A stretch of DNA of 64,000 bases from Agromyces sp. 3263 (GCF_031456545.1 NZ_JAVDUV010000001.1:1488001-1552000); one strand, 5' to 3'. Shown: positions 8,119-16,541, counted from the first letter of the stretch. Translations and numbers: made by a program. The notes: generated from the letters alone by a model not told the origin.

Positions 8119-9518
8119 GCCGCCCCCACCGGCGCACCGACGCCCGCCGCCTGCAGCACCAGGTCGCGCACGGCGGCCGCGGGCACCGCGTCGCCGACGT
8201 CGTCCCAGAACGGGAGCGCGGCGTCGGAGCACAGCAACAGCGGGGAGTCGGCCTCCGACGACGGCAGCCGACCGTGCGTGCCGCGCACCCACGACGGGTC
8301 GAGCGGCACGACGTTCATCGCGTACCGCAGGCCGAGCTTCTTGCGCACCAACCCGAGCGCCGCCTTCCCCTTCGCCAGGCGGTCGGCCGGGTCGAAGAAC
8401 AGTTCGGCCGGGTCGTACCCGGGCTTGCGGTGGATGTCGACGCCGCGCGCGAACTCGGGCGCACGGTCGTCGTCGAGCCAGTAGTAGTAGGTGAACCAGG
8501 CCCCGGGCTCCGCGACGACGACGAGCTCGCCCGACCGTTCGTGGTCGAGTCCGTATCGCCGCTGAGCGTCGCGGTCGAGCACCTCGTCGACGCCCGGCAG
8601 GCCCAGGAGCAGGTCCCGCACGCGTTCGACGTCGGCGGGGTCGGCCACGTAGACGTGCGCGACCTGGTGGTCGGCGACGGCGAACGCCCGCGACGTCCAC
8701 GGGTCGAGCTGCTCGCGTCCCTGCTGCACGTAGACCTCGAGGAGTCCCTCGCGACGGAGGAACCGGTTGAGGTCGACGGGCCGGTTCGCCGACTCGATGC
8801 CGTACTCGGAGACCGCGATCACGGTGACGCCCGTCGCCTGCGCGTCGTCGAGCAGGGGCGCCATGGCCGCGTCGAGCTCGGCCGCCGCCCGGTCTGCCTG
8901 CAGCGACTCGGGACCGAAGCGCTGCAGGTCGTAGTCGAGGTGCGGCAGGTACGCCATGACGAGGTCGGACCGCCGCTCGCGCATCACCATGCGGGTCGCC
9001 TCCACCATCCAGCGGGTCGACGCGATCGACGCGGTCGGACCCCAGTACTGGAAGAGCGGGAACTCGCCGAGCGCGCCGGTCAGCTCGTCGTGCAGCGCCG
9101 GCGGTCGCACGTAGGCGTCGGGCGACTTGCGTCCGTCGGCGTGGTAGACCGGACGCGGCGTCACGGTCACGTCGGTGGTGGCCCCCATCGCGTACCACCA
9201 GCCGACGTTCGCCGCCGTGAAGCCGGGCTGCTGGCGCCTGGCCGTCTCCCACACCTTCTCGCCCTGCACGAGCGCAGTGTGCTGGCGCCACAGGTGCACC
9301 TCGCCCTGGTCGCGGAAGTACCAGCCGTTGCCCACGATGCCGTGCTGCGCGGGCGCCAGGCCGGTGAGCATGGTGGACTGCACACTGCAGGTCACGGCGG
9401 GCAGCACGGTGCCGAGCCGGGTGCGGGCGCCGGATGCCGCGAGGGCGCTGAGCCTGGGCATGTGCGCCAGCGCACGTGGGGTCAGTCCGACGACGTCGAG
9501 CAGCAGGACCGAGGTCAT
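8115..9518 (-). CDS. eboF: Alkaline-phosphatase-superfamily phosphodiesterase, EboF-like
   Basis: Type I phosphodiesterase/nucleotide pyrophosphatase family, 467 residues. It starts MTSVLLLDVVGLTPRAL, where the Asp is a metal ligand, and the nucleophile region AVTCSVQSTMLTG carries the catalytic Thr/Ser. Further ligands appear in YLPHLDYDLQRFG and IAVSEYGIE. There is no signal peptide, so it is probably cytoplasmic. EBO clusters encode such an enzyme as EboF. Its real substrate is unknown; a phosphodiester- or pyrophosphate-linked prenyl or cyclitol intermediate is a reasonable guess. Starts and stops overlap by four bases on both sides (9515-9518 and 8115-8118). Confidence 0.82.
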   Translation of the reverse strand: MTSVLLLDVVGLTPRALAHMPRLSALAASGARTRLGTVLPAVTCSVQSTMLTGLAPAQHGIVGNGWYFRDQGEVHLWRQHTALVQGEKVWETARRQQPGFTAANVGWWYAMGATTDVTVTPRPVYHADGRKSPDAYVRPPALHDELTGALGEFPLFQYWGPTASIASTRWMVEATRMVMRERRSDLVMAYLPHLDYDLQRFGPESLQADRAAAELDAAMAPLLDDAQATGVTVIAVSEYGIESANRPVDLNRFLRREGLLEVYVQQGREQLDPWTSRAFAVADHQVAHVYVADPADVERVRDLLLGLPGVDEVLDRDAQRRYGLDHERSGELVVVAEPGAWFTYYYWLDDDRAPEFARGVDIHRKPGYDPAELFFDPADRLAKGKAALGLVRKKLGLRYAMNVVPLDPSWVRGTHGRLPSSEADSPLLLCSDAALPFWDDVGDAVPAAAVRDLVLQAAGVGAPVGAA

Positions 9519-10645
9519 GCGGTCACCTCCGAGGGTTCGAGCAGGTCGGCGGCCCAGCGCACCTCGCCGGCGATGCCGGCCACGAGGTCGTCGACCGCAT
9601 CGGGCAGTACGGTCCAGGTGTAGGTCTCGACGTCGACGTGGGCCTCATCGCCATGCGGGATGGAGCGCACGGCGGCGAGCGCGGTGGCGAGCACCTCGGT
9701 CGTCGCGGTGAGCGGCGCTCTCGGCCGGAGGTGCAGCGGCACGTGGAAGTGCACGCGCCACGGTCCCCCGGCGGGCAGCACGTCGAGCGCCTCACCGAGG
9801 TCGTCGGTGGCGAGCACCCTGCCGTCGGGCTGGAGCTCCCGCGTCTGGTGCAGGTAGCGCGGCTCGACGAAGGCGGCGATCGCCTCGCGGTTCGCGGCGT
9901 CCGACGGCCGCTCGACGTGCAGTGCGGCCGAGGCCTGCACCTTCACCACGCGAAGTCCGGCATCGGCGATCTCGCGCACCGCGGCATCCGGGTCGGCGAA
10001 GGAGACCGCGAGGTGGCAGGTGTCGAGGCACACGCCGACGAACTCGGGGTCGATCTCGCCCGAGCGCGTGCGCGGGGCGAGCCAGGCGACGACGTCGTGC
10101 ACCGTATCGAGCACGCAGCCGGGCTCGGGCTCGATCGCGAGCCGCACCGTGCGGCCGGTCTCCTCGCGAAGCGCGCGGAGCCGGCGAGCGACGTGAGCGA
10201 GCGATGCGCTCGCGCGACGGTCGTCGTCGGCCGTCCACGGCGCACGCCACGCAAGCGGCAGCGTCGAGATGCTGCCGGCGCCGCCCTCGGGCAGGAGGTC
10301 GGCGAGCACGGCCGCGCAGTCGAGCGTGTGCGCCACGCGGCGTTCGTCGGTCCAGTCGGGGCGATACACGTCGAGCTTCACGACGTCGGCGTGGAACGCC
10401 CGGTACGGGAACGCGTTGACCGTGCGGAGCTCGAGCCCGTTCGACGCGAGCCGCGCCCGGAGCCGGTCACGATCCGGCGGGCTCGCGGCGAGGCGGGCGG
10501 CGAGGTCGGCCGGAAGCCAGAGGCCCACGCCGAGCCGGTCGAGTCCCGCGGCCGCCCGCACCGGGCCGGCGAAGGCATCGAGCTGCGCGAGCACCCCGTC
10601 GAGGTCCTCGGCGGGGTGGACGTTGGTGCAGTACGAGAGCTCCAT
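9515..10645 (-). CDS. eboE: EboE-like metabolite traffic protein (xylose-isomerase-like TIM barrel)
   Basis: 376 residues from ATG 10645. The N-terminal MELSYCTNVHPAED matches the hallmark YCTN(I/V)HPGE opening of EboE proteins. The barrel includes LAIEPEPGCVLDT, VGVCLDTCHLAVSF and VHFHVPLHL, consistent with the divalent-metal sites of sugar isomerases. EboE is part of the EBO set linked in other bacteria to making or moving a secondary metabolite. Its reaction has not been established as far as I know. The start is chosen because TGATG joins it to the stop of the upstream TatD-like gene; the open frame further upstream overlaps that gene and is discarded. Confidence 0.85.
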   Translation of the reverse strand: MELSYCTNVHPAEDLDGVLAQLDAFAGPVRAAAGLDRLGVGLWLPADLAARLAASPPDRDRLRARLASNGLELRTVNAFPYRAFHADVVKLDVYRPDWTDERRVAHTLDCAAVLADLLPEGGAGSISTLPLAWRAPWTADDDRRASASLAHVARRLRALREETGRTVRLAIEPEPGCVLDTVHDVVAWLAPRTRSGEIDPEFVGVCLDTCHLAVSFADPDAAVREIADAGLRVVKVQASAALHVERPSDAANREAIAAFVEPRYLHQTRELQPDGRVLATDDLGEALDVLPAGGPWRVHFHVPLHLRPRAPLTATTEVLATALAAVRSIPHGDEAHVDVETYTWTVLPDAVDDLVAGIAGEVRWAADLLEPSEVTA

Positions 10646-11520
10646 CAGGCTCGCGCCCCCCGCAGCACGGAGTTGCCCTCGAATGTCGCCGGGACGAGCG
10701 GCTCGTGCTCGACGAACCCCGGGACCGGGTCGAGGTGCAGTCGCCCGCTCTGCCCGTAGAAGGCGACGGGGTTCTGCCAGAGCACGACGTCGACGTCGTG
10801 CTCGGTGAAGCCGGCGTCGAGCATGGCCTGGGCGGTCTTCCGGGTCTTCAGGGGATCGGACTGACCCCAGTCCGCGGCGGAGTTCACCAGCATCCGCTCG
10901 GTGCCGTATTCGCGCAGGATCGCGACCATGCGATGCTCGTCCATCTTGGTGTGCGGATAGATCGAGAAGCCCATCCAGCATCCGGATGCGGCGACCTCGG
11001 CGACCGTGGTCTCGTTGAGGTGGTCGACCACGACCCGCTCGGGGCCGATGCCCGACTCGCGCACCACGTCGAGCGTGCGCGTCGTGCCGGCTGCCTTGTC
11101 GCGGTGCGGCGTGTGCACGACGGCCGGGAGGCCGACGTCGCGGGCGAGCGCGAGCTGGGTGACGAAGACCTCCTCCTCCTCGGGCGTCATCGAGTCGTAG
11201 CCGAGCTCGCCGACGGCGACCACTCCGTCTTTCGCGAGGTACCGCGGCAGCAGCGCGAGCACCTCCCGGCAGCGCGGGTCGTTCGCCTCCTTCGGGTTGA
11301 GGCCGATGGTGCAGTGGTGGCGGATGCCGTACTGCGCGGCGCGGAACCGCTCCCAGCCGATCAGCGCGTCGAAGTAGTCGACGAAGCTGCCGACGCTGGT
11401 GCGCGGCTGGCCGAGCCAGAACGACGGCTCGACGACCGCGCGCACGCCCGACTCGTACATGGCGACGTAGTCGTCGGTGGTGCGCGCGCTCATGTGGATG
11501 TGGGGATCGAAGATTCGCAT
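10645..11520 (-). CDS. eboB: TatD-like metal hydrolase, EboB-like
   Basis: 291-residue amidohydrolase-superfamily protein. The N-terminal HxH metal motif is visible in MRIFDPHIHMS. AVVHTPHRDKA and VVVDHLNETT supply later histidine ligands, and VNSAADWGQSDPL places the final Asp. EBO clusters encode such a TatD relative as EboB. Substrate unknown. The start at 11520 follows EboA's stop by two bases, with AGGAG upstream inside the end of eboA. It overlaps eboE by one base (TGATG). The catalytic metal ligands look intact, so it should be an active hydrolase. Confidence 0.85.
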   Translation of the reverse strand: MRIFDPHIHMSARTTDDYVAMYESGVRAVVEPSFWLGQPRTSVGSFVDYFDALIGWERFRAAQYGIRHHCTIGLNPKEANDPRCREVLALLPRYLAKDGVVAVGELGYDSMTPEEEEVFVTQLALARDVGLPAVVHTPHRDKAAGTTRTLDVVRESGIGPERVVVDHLNETTVAEVAASGCWMGFSIYPHTKMDEHRMVAILREYGTERMLVNSAADWGQSDPLKTRKTAQAMLDAGFTEHDVDVVLWQNPVAFYGQSGRLHLDPVPGFVEHEPLVPATFEGNSVLRGARA

Positions 11521-11522
11521 GC

Positions 11523-12131
11523 TCAGGCTCCTGGGTCGGTGGTGGTGGCGAGCGCCGTCATGTCGTCGCTCACCGTGCGCCCGGCGGCCCGGCGTTCGGC
11601 GATGAGCGCGGCGGCCATGCGGGCGAGCTCGGGGTCGGCGCGGCGGTCGAGGTCGGCCACGACGTCGAGCGGGATGTCCATGAACAGCGCCTTGAGCACC
11701 CCGTGACGCCAGCCGTGCTGGTCGAGGTGCGCCGCGGCGAACGCGCCGAGCGCCGCGGCGACGAGGCGGGGGTCGTTCGTGCGGAGTGCGTCGGCGACGA
11801 GCTCGACGCCGGCCGAGGCCACCTCGGGCCCGACACGAGGCGCAACGTTGAGGCCGTACAGCACGCCCCGTCGCTCGGCATCGTCGCCGTACCGGTAGAG
11901 GTCGGCGAGCTGCGCGGCGGCCTCGCCCGGCGGCAGCACCCGCAGTAGGGCGACCACGAGATCGGCGCGCGCCCGGTCGTCGACCGTGCCGTGCCGGAGG
12001 CCGAGCGGATCGGCCGCAGGCTCGATCGGCGCGCGCCCGACCGCGCGGCCGGCCGCGGGGAACAGCACGACGATGCGCTGCGGCTCGGCGATCACCTCGC
12101 CGACGGCGGCGGTGGTCCAGTCGATCGTCAT
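11523..12131 (-). CDS. eboA: EboA domain protein
   Basis: 202 residues with no known catalytic motif. The pattern VVLFPAAGRAVGR, the RADLVVALLRVLPPGEAA helix, and DPRLVAAALGAFAAAHLDQHGWRHGVLKALFMDIPLDVV is that of the EboA family, an all-helical protein of unknown biochemistry. The start at ATG 12131 has GGAGGG five bases upstream and overlaps the stop of the preceding isomerase gene by four bases. An in-frame ATG four codons further up (12143) is possible. It is a diagnostic member of EBO clusters and the main reason, with eboE and eboC, for naming this operon EBO-type. Confidence 0.85.
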   Translation of the reverse strand: MTIDWTTAAVGEVIAEPQRIVVLFPAAGRAVGRAPIEPAADPLGLRHGTVDDRARADLVVALLRVLPPGEAAAQLADLYRYGDDAERRGVLYGLNVAPRVGPEVASAGVELVADALRTNDPRLVAAALGAFAAAHLDQHGWRHGVLKALFMDIPLDVVADLDRRADPELARMAAALIAERRAAGRTVSDDMTALATTTDPGA

Positions 12132-13015
12132 CGTTCCCTCCATGCGTCGTGGATGGCCTGCATACTCCGCGCGGCCACGCCCGGGGCGTCGTGCGCGTGC
12201 CGTGGCAGCTCGACGGCAGCGACGCCCCGGTAGCCGATCTCCTCCAGCGTCGCGAGCGACGCGGCGAGGTCGAGGCGGCCGCGACCGAGCTCGAGGTGCT
12301 CGTGCGCCTCGGGCAGCATGTCGTCGACCTGGACGTTCACGAGCAGGTCGCCCGCGGCGCGAAGCGCGCCGACGACTCCATCGGGCTCGACGACGACGCA
12401 GTGTCCGAGGTCGACGGTGATGCCGAGCACGTCGGGCGATCCGAGCTGCTCGCGCAGGCGCAGCGCATCGGCGACGGTCTCGACGAGCATGCCGGGTTCG
12501 GGTTCGAAGCCGAGGGCGACCCCGGACGCCTCCGCGTGCGCGACGATCTCGCGCATGCGCGGCACGAGCCGACGCCAGCCCTCGTCGGCGTCGACGCCCT
12601 CGGGAAGCACGCCCGACCACAACGAGACGCAGTCGGCGCGCAGGATCGCGGCGAGGTCGACGGCACGGCGGAGGAACCGGAGGCGCGCGGCCGCGTACTC
12701 GTCGACGAGGGTGGGGCGGTGCTTGGCGTAGGGATCGAGCAGGTACCTGGTGCCGGTCTCCACCACGACCCGCCAGCCCAGTTCGTCGAGGCGGTCGCGA
12801 AGGTGGGCCGCGCGGAGGTCGGCGTCCTCGGCGAAGGGGTCGAGGTGCGGATGCCCCAGGGTGAGCGCCAAGGCGCCGTATCCGTTCGACTCGAGCACCC
12901 GCAGTGCGGCCTCGAGCGGGTGGTCGGTGAAGCCGTTGGTGCCGTAGCCGAGCACGAAGCCGGCGTCGGGCAGCGGTCCGGTGGCGTGCGCGGTGTCGCC
13001 GAGGGCGATCGTCAT
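12128..13015 (-). CDS. Sugar phosphate isomerase/epimerase-like TIM barrel of the EBO-type operon
   Basis: 295-residue xylose-isomerase-like barrel. It opens FVLGYGTNGFTDHPL, then shows VVVETGTRYLLDPY (metal-ligand Glu), LGFEPEPGMLVETVADAL, LGITVDLGHCVVVEP and VNVQVDDMLPEAHEHLELGRG. The E...D-x-G-H...D/H...E arrangement is complete, so it probably acts on a sugar or cyclitol phosphate. It sits where many EBO clusters have the dehydroquinate-synthase-like EboD, but it is not a homologue of that protein. Four-base overlaps couple it to eboC upstream and eboA downstream. The reaction is unknown. Confidence 0.8.
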   Translation of the reverse strand: MTIALGDTAHATGPLPDAGFVLGYGTNGFTDHPLEAALRVLESNGYGALALTLGHPHLDPFAEDADLRAAHLRDRLDELGWRVVVETGTRYLLDPYAKHRPTLVDEYAAARLRFLRRAVDLAAILRADCVSLWSGVLPEGVDADEGWRRLVPRMREIVAHAEASGVALGFEPEPGMLVETVADALRLREQLGSPDVLGITVDLGHCVVVEPDGVVGALRAAGDLLVNVQVDDMLPEAHEHLELGRGRLDLAASLATLEEIGYRGVAAVELPRHAHDAPGVAARSMQAIHDAWRER

Positions 13016-13908
13016 GTGACGTCACCCGCCCGACGCCGGGCGGCGAGCGCGCGGCGGACGAGGTCCAGCGCGCCGATGGCGGCCGCCGGAACCACTGCGC
13101 CGGTGCGGGCGACGAGCGTCGCCTGCAACGGGATCATCGCACCGATGCCGGCGCGAGTCGCCGTGCGCACATTGGCGGCCGACGGGTCGGCGAGCGCCGC
13201 GAGCTGGCTCGGCAGCAGGGTGCCCGCGTAGGCGATGCCGCCCGCCACCGCACCCGCGGTCGCGGCGACGCGGGTCCGGGAGCCGCGGCCGGGGACGTCG
13301 TCGGCGCGGCCGCCGCCCACGGCCGCGATCGTGGTCGCACCGGTGACCGCGAGCCCCGCGAGTGCGACACCGGTGGAACCGCCGTGCACCTCGCCGCGGG
13401 ACTGCGCGGTCACGCCGGCCGTGTGCACTGCGACCACCGTCGCGGCGGGCAGCGCCGTCGCGACGCCGCGCGCACCCATCATCACGTCGAGCCCGCGGCA
13501 CGCCGCCATGCTCAGCGGTCCCGCGGCCGTCTCCTTGAACACCGTGTTGTACGCCACCACGGCGCCGACGAGCGGCACGGCGACGGCGAGCCCCCTTCGG
13601 CCGCCGCCGGTCGCGGCGAGCCCCACGCCGACGGCCATGCAGGCGGCCGCGATGCCGAGGGCACGCCGAGGCGGGACGCGGCCCGACGGGATGGGCCGCT
13701 CGGGCCGCTCGACGGCGTCGAGCCGGCGGTCGGCGTAGTCGTTGAGGGCCATGCCGCCGCTGTAGAGGAAGACGGAGGCGAGCGGCAGCAGCCACCTGCG
13801 GCCGGCGAGACGCCCCCCACCGGCATACCCGCCCGCGATCGCATCGCCGATCACCGTGAGCGCGGCCGGTGCGCGCACGAGCTCGAGGACGTCGCCGACC
13901 GCGGTCAA
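13012..13908 (-). CDS. eboC: UbiA-family prenyltransferase, EboC-like
   Basis: Integral membrane enzyme expected to transfer a prenyl group from a diphosphate to an acceptor. It has many hydrophobic helices; the first Asp-rich motif is NDYADRRLDAVERPERPIPSG (about residues 56-76), and the second region is CRGLDVMMGARG. UbiA enzymes usually have DxxxD in the second site, so the short LDVMMG form is typical of the EboC branch rather than of UbiA itself. No ATG or GTG lies near the expected N-terminus. A TTG at 13908 overlaps the stop of the inositol-phosphate synthase gene as TTGA and gives MTAVGDVLELVRAP, 298 residues. I prefer this start; a GTG 11 codons in is the alternative. Confidence 0.83.
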   Translation of the reverse strand: MTAVGDVLELVRAPAALTVIGDAIAGGYAGGGRLAGRRWLLPLASVFLYSGGMALNDYADRRLDAVERPERPIPSGRVPPRRALGIAAACMAVGVGLAATGGGRRGLAVAVPLVGAVVAYNTVFKETAAGPLSMAACRGLDVMMGARGVATALPAATVVAVHTAGVTAQSRGEVHGGSTGVALAGLAVTGATTIAAVGGGRADDVPGRGSRTRVAATAGAVAGGIAYAGTLLPSQLAALADPSAANVRTATRAGIGAMIPLQATLVARTGAVVPAAAIGALDLVRRALAARRRAGDVT

Positions 13909-15170
13909 CGTGCGACCCGTGCGGGTCGCCGTGCCACGGCGAGGCGTGCGCCCGTCGACTGCGCCCATTCGATCAGGTCGTCGGTCTGCTGCCCGAAGTC
14001 GTGCACGTCGCTGCCCCATGGGTCCTTGAAGAAGAAGCCGAGCTCGGGCACGACGCCACCGGCGCCCGCGGCATCCGCCAGCGCGAGGAGCCGTGCGAGG
14101 TCGAGCACGAGGGGCGCCGCCAGCATCGAGTCGTAGGCGCTCCAGATCGTCTGCATGGTGATGCGCGAGCCGAGGAACCCCTCGGCGTGGATGTGGTCCC
14201 ATGCCGTCTTGATGTCACCGAGGTCGGGCACGTTGTCGATGTGGAGCGGCGCGACGACGTGCTCGCCGACGAGGGTGCGCAGGCCCCGGGTCTTCGAGGC
14301 GAGCTTGCTCTGCACGGCTTCGGGGTCGGCGAGCGTGGCGCCGTCGCCGCCGCCGAGCAGGTTCGCTCCGGCCCAGGAGTGCACGTGCATGCCGCGGGCG
14401 CCGAACATGGGAGCGAGCGCCGTGCGGATGAGGGTCTCACCGGTCTTACCGTCCTGCCCGGCGAACGGGATGCCTCGCTGCGCGGCGAGCTCCTGCAGGA
14501 CGGGCAGCGAGAGTCCGGCGGAGGGCGTGAATCCCGCGTAGGCGCTGCCGGACTCGATCGCGGCGAGCGCGGCGATCGAGCTCGACGGCAGCACGGCCCG
14601 GGCCGGGTCGGCCAGCGCGGCAGCGAGGAGCACCGCATCGTGGAACTCGGGGCGGTCGGCGGCGATGGGCTCGGTCGACGAGATGTCGACGACGACGACG
14701 TGGTCGAGCCCGTGCCGGTCGCGGAACGCCAGGATCTCGTCGGCCAGCCTCGCCACGGCGGCGGCCTGGGTGCCGGCATGGGTCCCCGGGTGGTAGCCCG
14801 GCCGGATCTCGGCGTCGGCCTGCTCGAGCCCTGCGAGGGCGGCGGTGACGTAGCGCTGCGGGATCATGCCCGAGTCGGCCAGCGCCTGCGCGCGATGCGC
14901 CAGCGGCGTGGTGCTGACGTCGTGGCCGCCGAGCACGAGGTCGTCGAAGCCCGGCAGCGGCACGCCCGCGAACTCGGCGCCGGCCGTGGCGCAGCCCGTG
15001 GGAGCCGCGAGGCCGGCGGCGAGGGCGTGCAGTCCGACCGCGACGGCGGTGGCCACCGAGCCGCGGGCGCCGACCAGCCACACGCCCACGCGACCGTCCG
15101 TCCAACCGGTCGTGGGGGTGGGCGCGTTCGAGTCGGTGTCGAGCGGCGGTGCGGTGTCGAGCATGGTCAC
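13905..15170 (-). CDS. ino1: Inositol-3-phosphate synthase (MIPS)
   Basis: NAD-dependent cyclase converting glucose 6-phosphate to inositol 3-phosphate. Visible family features are VWLVGARGSVATAV (NAD-binding Rossmann loop), VVVDISSTEP, FAGQDGKTGETLIRTALAPMF with the catalytic lysines of the GKTGET form, HSWAGANLLGGGDG and HIDNVPDLGDIKTAWDH. The GTG at 15170 is preferred because GGAGG lies six bases upstream; an ATG two codons later is possible. It has about 421 residues. It is second in the EBO-type operon. Cyclitol synthesis here may replace the sugar-phosphate cyclase EboD of other EBO clusters, which I do not find in the window. Confidence 0.92.
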   Translation of the reverse strand: MTMLDTAPPLDTDSNAPTPTTGWTDGRVGVWLVGARGSVATAVAVGLHALAAGLAAPTGCATAGAEFAGVPLPGFDDLVLGGHDVSTTPLAHRAQALADSGMIPQRYVTAALAGLEQADAEIRPGYHPGTHAGTQAAAVARLADEILAFRDRHGLDHVVVVDISSTEPIAADRPEFHDAVLLAAALADPARAVLPSSSIAALAAIESGSAYAGFTPSAGLSLPVLQELAAQRGIPFAGQDGKTGETLIRTALAPMFGARGMHVHSWAGANLLGGGDGATLADPEAVQSKLASKTRGLRTLVGEHVVAPLHIDNVPDLGDIKTAWDHIHAEGFLGSRITMQTIWSAYDSMLAAPLVLDLARLLALADAAGAGGVVPELGFFFKDPWGSDVHDFGQQTDDLIEWAQSTGARLAVARRPARVAR

Positions 15171-15193
15171 GTCATTCCTCCAGGGTGTTCGGA

Positions 15194-16378
15194 TCATCGG
15201 GTGCGGCTTCGCATCGATCGGGCGAGTCGGGCCAGGTGGGTCGCGAGGGGGCCCGGCAGGTCGGCTTCGGCGATGCGGATGCCGCGGGCGACGTGCTCGT
15301 CGACGGCGACCGCCACGGCATCGCGGGCACCGCTGCGGAGCACGAGGTCGCGCACGAGGTCGACGTCCCGGTCGGTGACCGACGGTGCGCCGAGCACGGC
15401 GTCGAGCATCGCGCGGCCAGCGGCGTCGAGCCGCCCGTAGGCCAGTCGGATGAGCTCCGTGCGCGTGCCCTGCTGCAGGTCGGACCGCACCGACTTGCCG
15501 GTGACGGCCTCGGTGCCGAAGAGGCCGAGGTCGTCATCGGCGAGCTGATAGGCGATGCCGAAGGCGAGGCCGACCCGGTCGAGGCTGTCGAGGACGTCGA
15601 CGGATGCCACGCCGGCGGCGATCGCGCCGAGCCGAAGCGGCAGCGACACGCTGTACACGGCGGTCTTCAGCTCGGCGACCCTGAGTGGGTCGGCCAGGTC
15701 GGGGCGGACCAGCTCCGAGCGCACGTCGAGCAGCTCGCCCGCGATCGTGCGCTCCAGCGCCGCCGCGGCCTCGGCGGCGAGCCGCTGCTGCAGCTGCGCG
15801 GGGGCAGGCGCGTCGAGCAGTGCGAGGAGCGCGGCGTTCAGGGCGAGGTCGCCGGCGAGCAGGGCGGCCGCCATCGCGTGCCGGTCGGCCGCGGCATCCG
15901 TCAGCCCCGCTGCGCGGTCACCGGCCTCGTACGCGGCGAGCAGGTTCGGCCGGCCATGGCGCCGCCGGTCGCCGTCGATCAGGTCGTCGTGCATGCAGAG
16001 GCCGAGGTGGAGCAGCTGCTGGGCGCCGGCGACCTCGCCGAGCAGACGGTGGTCAGCGCCGCCGAAGGCGAAGTACGCGGCGGCCACGAGACGCGGTCGG
16101 AGGTGCTTGCCGCCGTCGGACGCCGCCGCCTCGTCGAGCAGCCGGACGACCTCGGGGCCGAACGCCGCGCACCGGGACCGGACGCGGCGCCAGTGCGCGG
16201 CCGTGATGGCCGGTGACGTCGCACCGAAGGCCTCGACCTCGGCATCGAGGCGGGCGCCGGCGTCCGCGGCGGCGTCCGGAGTCTCGATGACGGGGTCGGC
16301 GACCATGCGGCCGTCGAGCGAGGTCAGCAGTGCGCCCTCGATCGTCAAGGGCGCGGTCATCGGCGGTGACGACTTCAT
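15194..16378 (-). CDS. Polyprenyl diphosphate synthase (trans-isoprenyl, IspA/GGPS-like)
   Basis: Elongates allylic diphosphates with IPP. The 394-residue sequence has the KHLRPRLV substrate-binding motif, the first Asp-rich motif MHDDLIDGD (D131-D135), and a second one reduced to YQLADDDLG, a form frequent in bacterial GGPP-type enzymes. Product length cannot be fixed from sequence; geranylgeranyl diphosphate is the best guess. An N-terminal extension of about 50 residues is longer than usual. The ATG at 16378 has GGAGGA at good spacing. It is the first gene of the EBO-type operon, with a clear sigma-70-type promoter and a structured leader upstream. Confidence 0.88.
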   Translation of the reverse strand: MKSSPPMTAPLTIEGALLTSLDGRMVADPVIETPDAAADAGARLDAEVEAFGATSPAITAAHWRRVRSRCAAFGPEVVRLLDEAAASDGGKHLRPRLVAAAYFAFGGADHRLLGEVAGAQQLLHLGLCMHDDLIDGDRRRHGRPNLLAAYEAGDRAAGLTDAAADRHAMAAALLAGDLALNAALLALLDAPAPAQLQQRLAAEAAAALERTIAGELLDVRSELVRPDLADPLRVAELKTAVYSVSLPLRLGAIAAGVASVDVLDSLDRVGLAFGIAYQLADDDLGLFGTEAVTGKSVRSDLQQGTRTELIRLAYGRLDAAGRAMLDAVLGAPSVTDRDVDLVRDLVLRSGARDAVAVAVDEHVARGIRIAEADLPGPLATHLARLARSMRSRTR

Positions 16379-16408
16379 GGAGCTCCTCCGTCGACGTTGA
16401 CAGGCCCT

Positions 16409-16467
16409 GACGCCGGCGGGGTGCCGGCGTCGTCGGTACCGGTGGCGGCGCACCCCCGGTTGGGGGG
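16409..16467 (-). promoter_or_regulatory. Structured 5' leader of the EBO-type operon
   Basis: Two perfect hairpins lie between the predicted transcription start and the first start codon. One pairs 16409-16417 with 16423-16431 (9 bp, 5-base loop). The other pairs 16453-16457 with 16462-16466 (5 bp, 4-base loop). They could regulate translation or elongation, but they may only reflect high GC. Confidence 0.35.
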
Positions 16468-16494
16468 CTTCCGTCGACCGGTGCGATAAAAGCC

Positions 16495-16541
16495 AACCTA
16501 GCTACGACGTAAGTCGAGCGCAATGGTTCATCGTTTTGCGC
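16495..16541 (-). promoter_or_regulatory. Promoter of the EBO-type operon with overlapping dyad
   Basis: Reverse strand: -35 TTGCGC (16518-16523), 17-base spacer, -10 TAGGTT (16495-16500). The -35 is one arm of a perfect dyad, GCGCAA-N12-TTGCGC (16518-16541), with centres 18 bases apart. This fits a dimeric regulator binding at and just upstream of the -35. The regulator is not identified. Confidence 0.6.
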
